NCBI RefSeq assembly: GCF_022549495.1
Contig: NZ_JAKZGD010000001.1
Location: 372,001-436,000 of the forward strand
DNA from: Acinetobacter sp. ANC 4805
GTDB lineage: Bacteria > Pseudomonadota > Gammaproteobacteria > Pseudomonadales > Moraxellaceae
Reading direction: 5' to 3'
DNA: 64,000 bases
Part shown: positions 1-9,020 of the stretch, in pieces
How the letters are laid out: each line of letters opens with the position of its first letter
Numbering within the stretch: the stretch's first letter is position 1
The notes under the pieces: model-generated
The model's input: the letters and a program-made list of their open reading frames with translations, nothing else
Database searches by the model: none
What the model was told of the DNA's origin: nothing
Program-made: the position numbers and the translations under genes

Positions 1-561
1 GCTGAAGTATTACAGACACCTCTCAATCATAGCTTTCAACTACAACAATTAGTCACAGGGCAATATTTATCAGAGTGTCCGTTTTATTTGGCATTGTCAG
101 ACCGTGTCCTTGCTATGCAACGGGTGCAGCAACTCTTTGAGGAATATGGCATCGACATGCCTGAGTTACTTGAGGCTAAATCTGCTCGCTATCTGAATGG
201 TTCAATCGACTTGGTTTATTTTGATGGCCAGCGCTACCATATTGCCGATTATAAAAGTAATTATTTGGGTGCAGAACAGGCGGATTATCAGCAAGCACAG
301 ATTGCTGAAAGCATGTCGTTGTCGAGCTATTGGTTACAAGCCGCTTTATATTTAGTGGCATTGCATCGTTATCTCAGTGTGAAATTGCAGGATTACGATA
401 TGCAACAGCATTTGGGTGGTGCGTCTTATTTGTATTTGCGTGGGATGAATGGGCAAGCACAGCAAGGTTATTTTTACTGGAAACCTGAGGACGAGTTTAT
501 TTTACGCTTAGATGCGATTCTCGGATATTTCACTGAGGATAAAGCAGGAAAAATAGTGTAG
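1..561 (+). CDS. recB: Exodeoxyribonuclease V beta subunit RecB, C-terminal part (5' end outside window)
   Basis: The reading frame is open from base 1 and holds 186 codons, so this is the C-terminal nuclease domain of RecB. In RecBCD, RecB is the 3'-5' helicase and nuclease that processes double-strand breaks for RecA. The motif IDLVYFDG followed by HIADYKSNYLG (plus strand about 211-270) matches the RecB catalytic block, where the two Asp residues and the DYK lysine bind Mg2+. A later Q-x3-E-x5-S-x-Y-W-LQAALY segment is also typical of the domain. recD follows 40 bp downstream, as in other gammaproteobacteria, and recC would be expected upstream. The helicase part is not visible only because the window starts here. 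Confidence 0.93.
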   Translation, partial: AEVLQTPLNHSFQLQQLVTGQYLSECPFYLALSDRVLAMQRVQQLFEEYGIDMPELLEAKSARYLNGSIDLVYFDGQRYHIADYKSNYLGAEQADYQQAQIAESMSLSSYWLQAALYLVALHRYLSVKLQDYDMQQHLGGASYLYLRGMNGQAQQGYFYWKPEDEFILRLDAILGYFTEDKAGKIV

Positions 562-599
562 ATAAAATAGATGATTTTAGATTAAACAAAAACTTATCA

Positions 600-668
600 T
601 GTGGATAAGAGTGTTTATAACCTTGTGGACAAGCGTGTGGGTAAGTTTGAGGATAACTCTGTGGACAA
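600..668 (-). promoter_or_regulatory. Cluster of three DnaA-box-like 9-mers before/at the recD start
   Basis: TGTGGATAA at 600-608 is the exact complement of the DnaA box TTATCCACA. TGTGGACAA at 624-632 and again at 660-668 differ from it by one base. All three point the same way, with spacings of 24 and 36 bp. They overlap the first codons of the longest recD frame, so codon usage for repeated Val-Asp-Lys could produce them by chance. No replication gene lies nearby. DnaA binding is inferred only from sequence similarity. Confidence 0.3.
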
Positions 669-2400
669 GCTAATCAGTGGTCAGTCAGAACAAATGACTT
701 GGTTGAATATGTGGAGTAACTACCTCACACAAGCACCATTTTCTCAGTCTGCTCAAGCAGTTAACGCTGCGCATATTTTACAGCAATTGGTTGAAGCCAG
801 CTTGCAAGGTGACAGTTGTATCGAAGTCGATACGACACAGCTTGAAGCACTGGGTGATTTAGCTGTTTCGAGCGAAATCGCAACAACTCAGGTTGCCCCA
901 TGTGTCTACGATCAGCAGGGCTTGGCATTATACCGATATTGGCAACTAGAGCAACGCCTCGCTCATCAGATTTGTCGATTAAAGCGACAAACGACTCAGA
1001 CTATAGACCTTTCAAGCTATCAAAATTTATTGAGTGATGAATATCAACAAGCTGCATTGAAAATGGTATTGCAACAATGGCTCAGTATCATTACGGGCGG
1101 ACCTGGAACAGGTAAAACCTATACCTTGGCACGTATTATTGCTGCCTTGAACCAGATGATTCCTGATATTCGTATTGCGATGGCAGCACCGACAGGGAAA
1201 GCAGCACAACGAATGCAAGAGGCATTGCAAAATTCCTTTAATGATCCAAAACTATTGGAATCAGGTCTCATTACCGATGAATTGCGTAACCAAACGACGC
1301 AAACCTTACATCGGTTATTGGGCATGGGTAATCGACAAACGCCTCGTTTTGATCAGAAACAACCCTTACCTTATGATGTGATCGTGGTGGATGAAGCCTC
1401 AATGCTGGATTTAAATCTAGCAACTGCATTATTTGAAGCGGTTCCTGATCATTGTCGTATTATTTTATTGGGCGATGCCAATCAATTGGCTTCGGTTGAC
1501 GTCGGCTCAGTTTTGGCGGATTTACAGCAAGTTGATGCTTTGGCAGAGAATCGTGTGCAGCTTAAAAATAGCCGTCGCTTTTCAGATGAAGCCAAAATTG
1601 GGCAATTTGCACGATTTATTCAAGCTCAGCAACATGCAACAGCACATCATTCCGTTTTGTCGAAGTTAGAGACAGAAATTGTCAAAGCAGAGGGATTGCA
1701 ACCGATTACATTCTCCAAAGAGATGCTTGATCTGATCCAATTGGAATATTTGCCAGAGCAGTATGATATTGAGCCTTATCAACAGAAACTGATGTATGGA
1801 TTTCAAAACTATCTAGCAGCTTTAAATGACTATATATACCGAGGTGATGCAGCAGATGACATTCAACAGGTGATTCGGGCATTTGATGACTATCGGATAC
1901 TTGCAGCAGTCAAGCATGGCGCTTTAGGTATAGAGCAGTTAAATCGCTATGCAGAACGATGGTTGAATCAGCAACTTAAACAAATTGCGGTGGGAGATTG
2001 GTATATCGGTCGACCTGTTATGATGACCTATAATGACTATCAACTCGGACTTTCCAATGGTGATATCGGCATCTGTTTTAAGCATCGAAGTCAGCCACAG
2101 CAATTTGAAGTATTTTTTCCAAGCTTAAATAAGTGGATAGCAGCCCATCGTTTGCCTCGAAATATGCAAACGGCTTTTGTTTTAACAATTCACAAATCTC
2201 AAGGCTCTGAATTTACGCATACGGCAATTGTTTTAGATGCAAAGGCAGAAAAATTATTGAGTCAGGAACTCATTTATACTGCCGTAACCCGTGCTAAAAA
2301 AGTGGTGAGTATCTTGGCTGATCCGAATGCGTTGCAACAAGCGCTTACAATTCGGACTGTACGACGGAGTGGTTTAGTGCAAAAGATCAATTTAGGGTGA
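601..2400 (+). CDS. recD: Exodeoxyribonuclease V alpha subunit RecD
   Basis: RecD is the 5'-3' SF1B helicase of RecBCD. The 599-residue frame shows Walker A GGPGTGKT near residue 162, a DEASML Walker B block near residue 265, LLGDANQLASVDVG (motif III region), and the C-terminal UvrD-like blocks LTIHKSQGSEF and YTAVTRAKK. Length is normal for the family. The start is uncertain. The first possible codon is GTG at 601, without a clear ribosome binding site; an in-frame ATG at 694 (MTWLNMWSNYL) is the first residue that looks like the conserved N-terminus. The 31 codons between them are rich in repeated VDK triplets and contain three DnaA-box-like sequences, so they may be leader rather than protein. 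Confidence 0.93.
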   Translation: MDKSVYNLVDKRVGKFEDNSVDKLISGQSEQMTWLNMWSNYLTQAPFSQSAQAVNAAHILQQLVEASLQGDSCIEVDTTQLEALGDLAVSSEIATTQVAPCVYDQQGLALYRYWQLEQRLAHQICRLKRQTTQTIDLSSYQNLLSDEYQQAALKMVLQQWLSIITGGPGTGKTYTLARIIAALNQMIPDIRIAMAAPTGKAAQRMQEALQNSFNDPKLLESGLITDELRNQTTQTLHRLLGMGNRQTPRFDQKQPLPYDVIVVDEASMLDLNLATALFEAVPDHCRIILLGDANQLASVDVGSVLADLQQVDALAENRVQLKNSRRFSDEAKIGQFARFIQAQQHATAHHSVLSKLETEIVKAEGLQPITFSKEMLDLIQLEYLPEQYDIEPYQQKLMYGFQNYLAALNDYIYRGDAADDIQQVIRAFDDYRILAAVKHGALGIEQLNRYAERWLNQQLKQIAVGDWYIGRPVMMTYNDYQLGLSNGDIGICFKHRSQPQQFEVFFPSLNKWIAAHRLPRNMQTAFVLTIHKSQGSEFTHTAIVLDAKAEKLLSQELIYTAVTRAKKVVSILADPNALQQALTIRTVRRSGLVQKINLG

Positions 2401-2495
2401 TTGTGAACTTATTCTTTAAAATTCACTGTTTTGTAAGTAAAAGCTTACACGAATTCGAGATATTGTCGCTAGAGTGAAATAACTGTTTTTGAGAT

Positions 2496-2658
2496 TATGT
2501 ATACACAAAGAGCCTAGCAAGGAAAGTTAGGTAAATCGCACAAATATAATAATAAAGTCAATTAGACAGCGAACTTACAGTGAGGTAAGTGATAAAAGAG
2601 GAAACTTACAGCCGCTAAGCCTTGTAGTTTTGGGAGAGACTACAAGGCTTTTTTATTT
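2496..2658 (+). ncRNA. Candidate small RNA with GGA-containing loops, ending in an intrinsic terminator
   Basis: No ORF covers this stretch downstream of recD. It can form three ordered structures. Hairpin 1 is CCTAGC (2513-2518) with GTTAGG (2526-2531), loop AAGGAAA. Hairpin 2 is ACTTAC (2573-2578) with GTAAGT (2585-2590). The third is a 12-bp terminator hairpin at 2617-2650 with loop TTTTGGGAGA. A single-stranded GAGGAAAC lies between them, and the segment GAAACTTACAG repeats, so hairpin 2 could switch partners. GGA in loops or unpaired segments is the hallmark of CsrA/RsmA-sequestering RNAs; that role is only a suggestion. The promoter is not clear (a TATACA-like hexamer lies near 2500). 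It could instead be the recD 3' UTR. Confidence 0.35.
2617..2657 (+). terminator. Intrinsic terminator
   Basis: Perfect 12-bp stem 2617-2628 / 2639-2650 with a 10-nt loop, immediately followed by a T-rich run. It ends transcription coming from recD or from the candidate small RNA just upstream. Confidence 0.85.
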
Positions 2659-3040
2659 TTACACAAATATAGTGTTAATGTGATGATCATCATCGGATTT
2701 ATTCTAATCATGTGCATTTTAATCGAGGATATCAGGTTTAAGCTTCTTTTATTAGATAGTTAGTTTTTCTATATAAGGTTTGAACCAGAAGTTTAAATTA
2801 AAAACATGATTGTTTGACAATTTTTGTGTATTATTAAGTTAAATGTTATACAGACCTGTACGTTTTAGCTTACACTGAGATGAGAAAAATGCTATTTTTC
2901 TCCACAATTGCTTCTGACAGAATAGTCAGTACAAAGGGACTAAATACACAAATGAAAAGAGCATAAAAATGATGTAGAAAATACGTTCAGAGGGTCTGAC
3001 GGTAGTTCAATAAAAGCATAAGCAAATAATAATAGTAAAA

Positions 3041-3090
3041 TGAAAATAACTGAAAATAACTGAAAATAACTGAAAATAACTGTAAATAAC
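3041..3090. repeat. Five tandem copies of a 10-bp unit (TGAAAATAAC)
   Basis: Four identical copies of TGAAAATAAC and a fifth with one change (TGTAAATAAC), joined without gaps. The unit equals about one helical turn. It lies in non-coding DNA and ends 7 bp before a terminator stem. Confidence 0.95.
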
Positions 3091-3097
3091 GCGCAAA

Positions 3098-3128
3098 AGC
3101 CCAAGTCTGACTTGGGCTCTTTTTTTTT
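3098..3128 (+). terminator. Intrinsic terminator (strong on +, weaker on -)
   Basis: The palindrome AGCCCAAGTC-T-GACTTGGGCT (3098-3118) is followed by CTCTTTTTTTTT on the plus strand. On the minus strand the stem is followed by only four T, so it may also help to end the serine hydrolase gene that stops at 3140. Confidence 0.85.
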
Positions 3129-3139
3129 ATATTTTCTGG

Positions 3140-4438
3140 CTAGACGATATCCGCTTCATGGCGATCTGTTGCAAATAATGAACGACGTTGATTCTTTGGT
3201 ATTTTTGGACAGTTCGTTGAGATTTGATAAAGCGTTTTTGCGAGCGCAGGTAAATGCGTTCCAACCACAGATTTTCCTGTGGATAACAGCGATACGCTAA
3301 TATCACGTTCTGGATCAGCCCAACATAAAATATTTGAGAAACCGATATGTCCAAAAGCCTGTCCAGTCATCGGCCCAAATAAACCTAAAGGATTACTGCC
3401 AAGCATCGGGCCAAGTGCATAGCGCATTGGCGCAAGTAGGGTACGATCTAAGCTTGTTCCAGAGGTTGGAAGCGTTGAGCGAAATACGGTTTTTGCGCTC
3501 ATAATTTCTTTACCTTGGTACTCGCCACCGCTCAAGAGCATTTCAAAGAAACGACCGACCTGTTCAGCACTGGTATAAATATTTCCAGCAGGGCAAATCG
3601 TATCCATAAAACGAGGATCATTGGTGACATCAACTGCCAATTGTAAACCACCGCCAAGCACATGATTTAAATAGTGATCTGTGCCTAAGCTTGGATGAAT
3701 ACCCGTTGCATAGTTAAGTGCCATATCAGAGCGATATTCAGGTTTTAGACCATAATTGAAATAGTCTAATCCCATTGGTTTCTCTATATTTTCAGCTAGA
3801 AACTCACGAACACTTTGTCCTGTAACACGCTGAACAATTTCACCTAAAATATAACCTGCAGTCACTGCATGATAAGCAAGATGAGTACCTGATGGTGAAA
3901 CTGGTTTGGCTGCACAAAGACGTTTTAAAATTTCTTCTTGATTGAATAGAAGTTCAGGTGTGACTTCACTGTCAATACGAGGGATGCCACCACGGTGAGA
4001 GAGTAAATGAAAAATCGTGGCGCGACGTTTGCCATTTACACCATATTCAGGAATATAGTAACTAATAGGATCAAGTAGATTCAGATCACCACGCTCGTCT
4101 AACATATGAATCAGCATCGCAGTGACCATTTTCGATGCAGAAAATAAGCAGATAGGCGTATCTGGTGTGCCAATTTTAGCATCAGCGGCTAAGCCATCTG
4201 GCGAATTGCCTTGTGCATAACCAATACTACGGTTTAAAAGAATTTTCCCCTGACGACGTAAACATAAAGTAATTAATGGGTAGTTTCCTGTTTTATAAAG
4301 ACATTCAACACTACTCCAAATTTTTTGAATCTGTTTTTCAGTCATTCCACCCAATTCAGCCGCAACTTCATCTTTTGAGCGAATGACTTGATTGAGGTCA
4401 TTTGATACATAACAGGTATTGGTTGATAAAATTTTCAC
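3140..4438 (-). CDS. Serine hydrolase of the beta-lactamase / EstB-like esterase family
   Basis: The 432-residue protein belongs to the class C beta-lactamase fold family, which includes esterases, D-aminopeptidases and penicillin-binding-like proteins. The nucleophile motif SxxK is FSASKMV; the second element is YHA (LAYHAVTAGYILG), giving the Tyr of the Y-x-N/S type. GHIGFSN near the C-terminus is the KTG-box equivalent. No signal peptide is visible, so a cytoplasmic lipolytic or peptidolytic enzyme is more likely than a resistance beta-lactamase. The frame is open upstream to 4567, but a GTG at 4438 has a GAGG ribosome binding site 5 bases upstream and gives the expected family length, so I chose it. 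The gene faces away from rpsO. Confidence 0.8.
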   Translation of the reverse strand: MKILSTNTCYVSNDLNQVIRSKDEVAAELGGMTEKQIQKIWSSVECLYKTGNYPLITLCLRRQGKILLNRSIGYAQGNSPDGLAADAKIGTPDTPICLFSASKMVTAMLIHMLDERGDLNLLDPISYYIPEYGVNGKRRATIFHLLSHRGGIPRIDSEVTPELLFNQEEILKRLCAAKPVSPSGTHLAYHAVTAGYILGEIVQRVTGQSVREFLAENIEKPMGLDYFNYGLKPEYRSDMALNYATGIHPSLGTDHYLNHVLGGGLQLAVDVTNDPRFMDTICPAGNIYTSAEQVGRFFEMLLSGGEYQGKEIMSAKTVFRSTLPTSGTSLDRTLLAPMRYALGPMLGSNPLGLFGPMTGQAFGHIGFSNILCWADPERDISVSLLSTGKSVVGTHLPALAKTLYQISTNCPKIPKNQRRSLFATDRHEADIV

Positions 4439-4561
4439 GATTCCCTCGCAATATTTTCGTTTTCTTTCATCTCTGTCATAAATTGAAAACAGATACATGA
4501 TAGTGTGCCTATTTTGTTCAAGGCTGTCAGCTGCCGAAATGCCAAAGAAGTTAAAACATTT

Positions 4562-4590
4562 TTGCAATATAACGATAGATCACTTAAAAT
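4562..4590 (+). promoter_or_regulatory. Sigma-70 promoter of rpsO(-pnp)
   Basis: TTGCAA (4562-4567), 17-bp spacer, TAAAAT (4585-4590). The transcript would carry a leader of about 80 nt. It contains the hairpin TCAGTT-GGGTTC-AACTGA (4620-4637), a possible S15 autoregulatory structure, and the ribosome binding site CGGAG just before rpsO. Confidence 0.7.
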
Positions 4591-4677
4591 AGGCGACTTG
4601 CTGTAGTGATGCACGGCAGTCAGTTGGGTTCAACTGATTATTATCATTTTATTTTTTAAGCATCTCGGAGAAATCGA

Positions 4678-4947
4678 ATGGCTTTAACTAACGCAGATCG
4701 CGCAGAGATCATCGCTAAATTTGCTCGCGCAGAAAACGACACTGGTTCACCTGAAGTACAAGTTGCTTTATTGACTGCTCAAATCAATGATTTGCAAAGT
4801 CACTTTAAAGAACATAAACACGACCACCATAGCCGTCGCGGTTTGATCCGTATGGTTAACCAACGTCGTAAATTACTTGACTACTTAAACGGTAAAGATC
4901 ACGGTCGTTATGTTGCTTTGATTGGCGCATTAGGTTTACGTCGTTAA
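4678..4947 (+). CDS. rpsO: 30S ribosomal protein S15
   Basis: This is the 89-residue S15, the usual length, which binds the central domain of 16S rRNA and helps to form the bridge to the 50S subunit. The conserved [10 protein letters not shown], [25 protein letters not shown] and the C-terminal YxxLIxxLGLRR signatures are all present. A CGGAG ribosome binding site precedes the ATG. pnp follows, as in E. coli and most gammaproteobacteria, with a large hairpin in between. S15 of this family often represses its own mRNA by binding the leader; the leader hairpin at 4620-4637 is a candidate site. Confidence 0.98.
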   Translation: MALTNADRAEIIAKFARAENDTGSPEVQVALLTAQINDLQSHFKEHKHDHHSRRGLIRMVNQRRKLLDYLNGKDHGRYVALIGALGLRR

Positions 4948-5036
4948 TTCGATTTTACTTTGTTTTCGCTATTTCGCATGTCGCAATGCTTTATCGCTGA
5001 AAAGAGAGTTTCATCTAATTTACGTTAGGTGATTTT

Positions 5037-5066
5037 AGAAGGGGCGCTTGTTCGCTCCTTCTTTGT
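5037..5066 (+). terminator. Hairpin in the rpsO-pnp gap (attenuator / processing site)
   Basis: AGAAGGGGCG (5037-5046) pairs with CGCTCCTTCT (5053-5062) with one G-U pair and a 6-nt loop, followed by TTTGTGTTT. The tail is only moderately T-rich. It may act as a partial terminator or, as in other rpsO-pnp operons, as an RNase-processed stem. Confidence 0.55.
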
Positions 5067-5210
5067 GTTTAAATTTATTTAAAATCTATGCTCTAGTGCG
5101 ATGGCTTCTAAGCTTTGTCATTTATCTGCACAGCAGTTGTGGTCTGAATGCCAAACCTTAGGGGTCTCACTAGAATAGCTCCGTAAAATAGAACTAGGAA
5201 AATACAATAC

Positions 5211-7304
5211 ATGTCAATGTTTAATATCGTTCGTAAAGAATTCCAATTTGGTCAACACCAAGTTGTTTTAGAAACGGGTCGTGTTGCACGTCAAGCAAAT
5301 ACAGTTTTAGTCACTATGGGTGGCGTGACTGTTCTCGTTGCTGTTGTGGCTCAGCCTAAAGCAAAAGCGGGTCAAGACTTTTTCCCGTTAACTGTTAACT
5401 ATCAAGAAAAACAATATGCAGCGGGTCGTATCCCAGGTGGTTATGGCAAGCGTGAAGGCCGTGCTTCTGAAGCTGAAACCTTAATTTCACGTCTGATTGA
5501 CCGTCCAATTCGTCCGTTGTTCCCAGAAGGTTACTTCAACGAAATTCAAGTAACAGCAACCGTTGTTTCTTCTGATAAGACCATGGATGCTGATATTGCT
5601 GCAATGTTGGGTACTTCAGCTGCATTGTCTATTGCAGGAACACCTTTCCGTGGTCCAATTGGTGGTGCGCGTGTTGGTCTAATCAACGGCGAATATGTTC
5701 TTAACCCGAACTTTGAACAACTTGCTCAGTCTGATCTTGATCTTGTAGTTGCGGGTACAGAATCAGCTGTGCTTATGGTTGAATCTGAAGCAAAAGAACT
5801 CTCAGAAGACCAAATGCTTGGCGCGGTTCTCTTTGGTCATGATGAAATGCAAATTGCAATTCAAGCGATCAAAGAATTTGCTGCTGCAGCGGGTGCGGTT
5901 GAATCGACTTGGGTTGCTCCAAGCAAAAATGAAGCACTTCTTGAGCAATTAAAAGCAGCTTTCGAAGCGAAAATCTCAGAAGCATACACGATTGCTGTGA
6001 AACAAGACCGTTATGCGGCACTTGATGCACTTTATGCAGAAGCAGTTGCTCAATTCGTTCCTGAAAATGATGAAACAGGTATTGCTGACGAAGTAAACGA
6101 ATTATTTGAAGACCTTAAATACCGTACTGTGCGTGACAACATCTTGTCAGGTAAGCCACGTATTGATGGTCGTGATACTAAAACTGTTCGTGGTATCGAC
6201 GTTCAAGTGGGTGTATTAGATCGCGCACATGGTTCGGCATTATTCACACGTGGTGAAACTCAGGCGTTGGTAACAACAACTTTGGGTAATACGCGTGATG
6301 CATTAATGGTTGATACGCTTTCTGGTACGAAAACTGACAACTTCATGTTGCATTACAATTTCCCTGCATACTCTGTAGGTGAAACAGGTCGTGAATCTGG
6401 TCCTAAGCGTCGTGAAATCGGTCACGGTCGTTTAGCACGTCGTGGTGTACAAGCAGTTCTTCCTGCGGCTGATCGCTTCCCGTACGTGATTCGTATCGTA
6501 TCTGACATCACTGAATCAAATGGTTCATCTTCTATGGCTTCTGTATGTGGTGCTTCATTATCACTTATGGATGCTGGTGTTCCATTGAAAGCGCCAGTTG
6601 CAGGTATTGCAATGGGCTTAGTGAAAGAAGGTGAGCGTTTTGCAGTACTTTCTGACATCTTAGGTGACGAAGATCACCTTGGTGATATGGACTTTAAAGT
6701 AGCAGGTTCTGCCAACGGTATTACTGCACTTCAAATGGACATTAAGATTGAAGGGATTACTGAAGAAATTATGGAAGTTGCGTTAAACCAAGCATTTGCT
6801 GGTCGTATGCACATCCTCAATGAAATGAATAAAGTTATTTCACGTGCGCGTGCAGAAATCAGTGTAAATGCACCAACATTTGAAGTGATCAATATCAATC
6901 CAGACAAGATCCGTGACGTGATTGGTAAGGGTGGTGCAACGATTCGTGCCATTACTGAAGAAACTAAAGCGGCGATTGATATCGAAGACAATGGTACAGT
7001 TCGCGTATTTGGTGAAACGAAAGCTGCTGCTAAAGCTGCGATTGCAAAAATCCAAGCACTGACTGCTGAAGTTGAGCCAGGTACAATCTATGCCGGTAAA
7101 GTCATCCGTATCGTTGAATTTGGTGCATTTGTAAATATCATGCCAGGTACTGATGGTTTACTTCATATTTCGCAAATCTCAAATGAGCGTATTGCGAATG
7201 TGACTGATGTATTAAAAGAAGGTCAAGATATCAAAGTACAAGTTGCTGATGTCGATAACCGTGGTCGTATTAAGTTGACAATGAAAGATATTGATCAAGC
7301 TTAA
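5211..7304 (+). CDS. pnp: Polyribonucleotide nucleotidyltransferase (PNPase)
   Basis: The 697-residue PNPase degrades RNA phosphorolytically from the 3' end and joins the RNA degradosome. Two RNase PH-like core domains occur (residues about 1-220 and 310-540), separated by an alpha-helical linker. The second core carries [29 protein letters not shown] and the DxxD-type catalytic block [19 protein letters not shown] domain ([18 protein letters not shown]) and an S1 domain ([18 protein letters not shown]) complete the protein. AGGA precedes the ATG at a wide but acceptable spacing. The gene is cotranscribed with or follows rpsO. Confidence 0.98.
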   Translation: MSMFNIVRKEFQFGQHQVVLETGRVARQANTVLVTMGGVTVLVAVVAQPKAKAGQDFFPLTVNYQEKQYAAGRIPGGYGKREGRASEAETLISRLIDRPIRPLFPEGYFNEIQVTATVVSSDKTMDADIAAMLGTSAALSIAGTPFRGPIGGARVGLINGEYVLNPNFEQLAQSDLDLVVAGTESAVLMVESEAKELSEDQMLGAVLFGHDEMQIAIQAIKEFAAAAGAVESTWVAPSKNEALLEQLKAAFEAKISEAYTIAVKQDRYAALDALYAEAVAQFVPENDETGIADEVNELFEDLKYRTVRDNILSGKPRIDGRDTKTVRGIDVQVGVLDRAHGSALFTRGETQALVTTTLGNTRDALMVDTLSGTKTDNFMLHYNFPAYSVGETGRESGPKRREIGHGRLARRGVQAVLPAADRFPYVIRIVSDITESNGSSSMASVCGASLSLMDAGVPLKAPVAGIAMGLVKEGERFAVLSDILGDEDHLGDMDFKVAGSANGITALQMDIKIEGITEEIMEVALNQAFAGRMHILNEMNKVISRARAEISVNAPTFEVININPDKIRDVIGKGGATIRAITEETKAAIDIEDNGTVRVFGETKAAAKAAIAKIQALTAEVEPGTIYAGKVIRIVEFGAFVNIMPGTDGLLHISQISNERIANVTDVLKEGQDIKVQVADVDNRGRIKLTMKDIDQA

Positions 7305-7324
7305 TAACACCAATATATAGCCCC

Positions 7325-7360
7325 AAAAAAGCGCATTGTTTTTGATAATGCGCTTTTTTA
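7325..7360 (+). terminator. Intrinsic terminator after pnp
   Basis: Stem AAAAAAGCGCATT (7325-7337) with AATGCGCTTTTTT (7347-7359), 9-nt loop. The A/T arms make it able to work on both strands. Confidence 0.9.
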
Positions 7361-7562
7361 TTAACCATATGATTATTATGGATATAAATAATAGAAATGA
7401 TGAGCATAAATTACATTTATATTAGACATTAGTCTATGGCTTTAATTCTGCATCCTTCAATTACCGTAGAATTCTCCAACTTTCCGCGCCTACCTGTGTT
7501 TGTATGGTTCTAGATAGACAGTCGGAAGTCTATTTGTTTATCCCAATGAAGGAATATCGCAG

Positions 7563-8882
7563 ATGCATGTCGATCATGTGACCACAGGTCAAGATGACCA
7601 GTCTCCTAAAAAGCCACAAAAATTTTATCAAATTCTTTATGTACAAGTGATCTTCGCAATTGTTGCGGGGATACTATTAGGTCATTTTTTTCCTGATTTT
7701 GGTGAAAGCTTAAAACCGCTTGGTGACGCTTTTATTAAAATGGTTAAAATGATTATCGCGCCTGTGATCTTTTTGACTGTCGTGACAGGTATTGCTGGGA
7801 TGAAAAATCTTGGTAGTGTGGGTCGTGTGACAGCAAAGGCAATGATTTACTTTTTGACCTTTTCAACCTTAGCTTTGGTGATTGGTCTTATCGTTGGTAA
7901 TGTGATTCAGCCGGGTGATGGATTAAATATTGATCCAAGTACTTTGCACAGCGCTAAAGTAGATGAATATGCTGCAAAAGCACATGACTCGACCATTACT
8001 GGCTTTTTGATGAATATTATCCCTGATACTTTGATTAGCCCATTTGTATCAGGACAGATTCTTCAGGTTTTATTTGTTGCTGTATTATTTGGTTTGGCAT
8101 TGGCTAAATCAGGTGATTTAGGGCGCCCAGTCACTGACTTTCTTCAACAGTTGACCAATCCTGTATTTACTTTGGTTGGTATGTTAATGAAGTTTGCACC
8201 GATTGGTGCATTTGGTGCCATGGCATTTACCATTGGTGCATATGGTATTAGCTCAATTGGTAATTTGATGCTTCTCATCGCGACCTTTTATATCACAGCT
8301 CTGTTATTCGTCATTCTGGTATTAGGTGCGGTGGCGAGATACAACGGCTTCTCGATTATTGATTTAGTTCGTTATATCAAAGATGAATTATGGTTAGTAC
8401 TTGGGACAAGTTCATCGGAAGCGGCATTACCATCTTTGATGGCAAAAATGGAAAAAGCAGGTTGTGAAAAGTCTGTGGTTGGTTTAGTGATTCCGACAGG
8501 TTACTCATTTAACCTAGATGGTACTAATATTTATATGACATTGGCAGCGTTGTTTATTGCGCAAGCATGTAATGTTGAATTGACCCTGACTCAACAAATT
8601 ACGATCCTTTTGGTTGCAATGCTCAGTTCTAAAGGTGCAGCAGGGATTACGGGTGCAGGTTTCATTACTTTGGCTGCGACACTTTCAGTTGTACCTGCCG
8701 TTCCTGTAGCAGGTATGGCATTGATCTTGGGTATTGACCGTTTTATGTCAGAGTGCCGAGCGTTAACCAATTTAGTGGGGAATGCTTGTGCAACGATTGT
8801 CGTGGCGAAATGGGATAATGCTTTGGATAAAGAACAACTTGATCACATGTTAAAGCATCGTCCAACAGAAAAAGAAGTGTAA
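7563..8882 (+). CDS. dctA: C4-dicarboxylate/cation symporter, DctA-type
   Basis: The 439-residue inner-membrane carrier of the DAACS family imports succinate, fumarate or malate with protons or sodium. It shows the family signatures: the serine-rich re-entrant loop [17 protein letters not shown], the [18 protein letters not shown] block, the [14 protein letters not shown] hairpin HP2 and [16 protein letters not shown] with the substrate-binding Asp/Arg/Asn. These match DctA better than GltP. About eight hydrophobic segments follow a short polar N-terminus. Single gene between two terminators, so it is probably transcribed alone. The 200-bp upstream region contains an imperfect TAGAC...GTCTA inverted repeat that might be an operator. 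Confidence 0.9.
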   Translation: MHVDHVTTGQDDQSPKKPQKFYQILYVQVIFAIVAGILLGHFFPDFGESLKPLGDAFIKMVKMIIAPVIFLTVVTGIAGMKNLGSVGRVTAKAMIYFLTFSTLALVIGLIVGNVIQPGDGLNIDPSTLHSAKVDEYAAKAHDSTITGFLMNIIPDTLISPFVSGQILQVLFVAVLFGLALAKSGDLGRPVTDFLQQLTNPVFTLVGMLMKFAPIGAFGAMAFTIGAYGISSIGNLMLLIATFYITALLFVILVLGAVARYNGFSIIDLVRYIKDELWLVLGTSSSEAALPSLMAKMEKAGCEKSVVGLVIPTGYSFNLDGTNIYMTLAALFIAQACNVELTLTQQITILLVAMLSSKGAAGITGAGFITLAATLSVVPAVPVAGMALILGIDRFMSECRALTNLVGNACATIVVAKWDNALDKEQLDHMLKHRPTEKEV

Positions 8883-8897
8883 TACCTTCTATATTTT

Positions 8898-8930
8898 AAA
8901 AGCCCCGATGTCCCGCATACGGGGCTTTTT
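8898..8930 (+). terminator. Intrinsic terminator after dctA
   Basis: AAAAGCCCCG (8898-8907) pairs with CGGGGCTTTT (8920-8929), 12-nt loop, ending in a T run. Confidence 0.92.
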
Positions 8931-9020
8931 CGTTGATGCTGTACTTGCAATGTAATAACCGTAGCTTTTTATCGAGCTTCATGGCAGCATTTCTATCGAT
9001 ATTCAGACTCATTTGCCCCT

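Larger units (their letters stand above)
2814..3128 (+). ncRNA. Candidate non-coding transcript between two terminators
   Basis: A TTGACA hexamer at 2814-2819 is followed by several AT-rich -10-like candidates (none ideal) and then about 280 bp without a credible ORF. The stretch ends in a strong terminator at 3098-3128. It contains a perfect 9-bp hairpin at 2882-2902 (loop GCT), a CTGAC/GTCAG hairpin at 2914-2929 and the 10-bp tandem repeat at 3041-3090. A terminator with no coding sequence in front of it suggests an independent small RNA, but the sequence does not match any RNA family I recognise (not tmRNA, 6S or RNase P). Low confidence. Confidence 0.3.

Noticed and set aside
600..668. 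DnaA-like boxes as a replication origin
   Set aside because: There is no dnaA, dnaN, gidA or rpmH nearby and no AT-rich unwinding element with it; two of three boxes are inexact and may reflect coding.
3041..3090. Tandem repeat as a CRISPR array
   Set aside because: The units are 10 bp with no spacers between them and no cas genes are in the window.
3140..4567. Serine hydrolase as an acquired beta-lactamase
   Set aside because: No signal peptide is visible, it lacks AmpC-specific motifs such as YAN and KTG in their usual form, and the locus is core chromosome.
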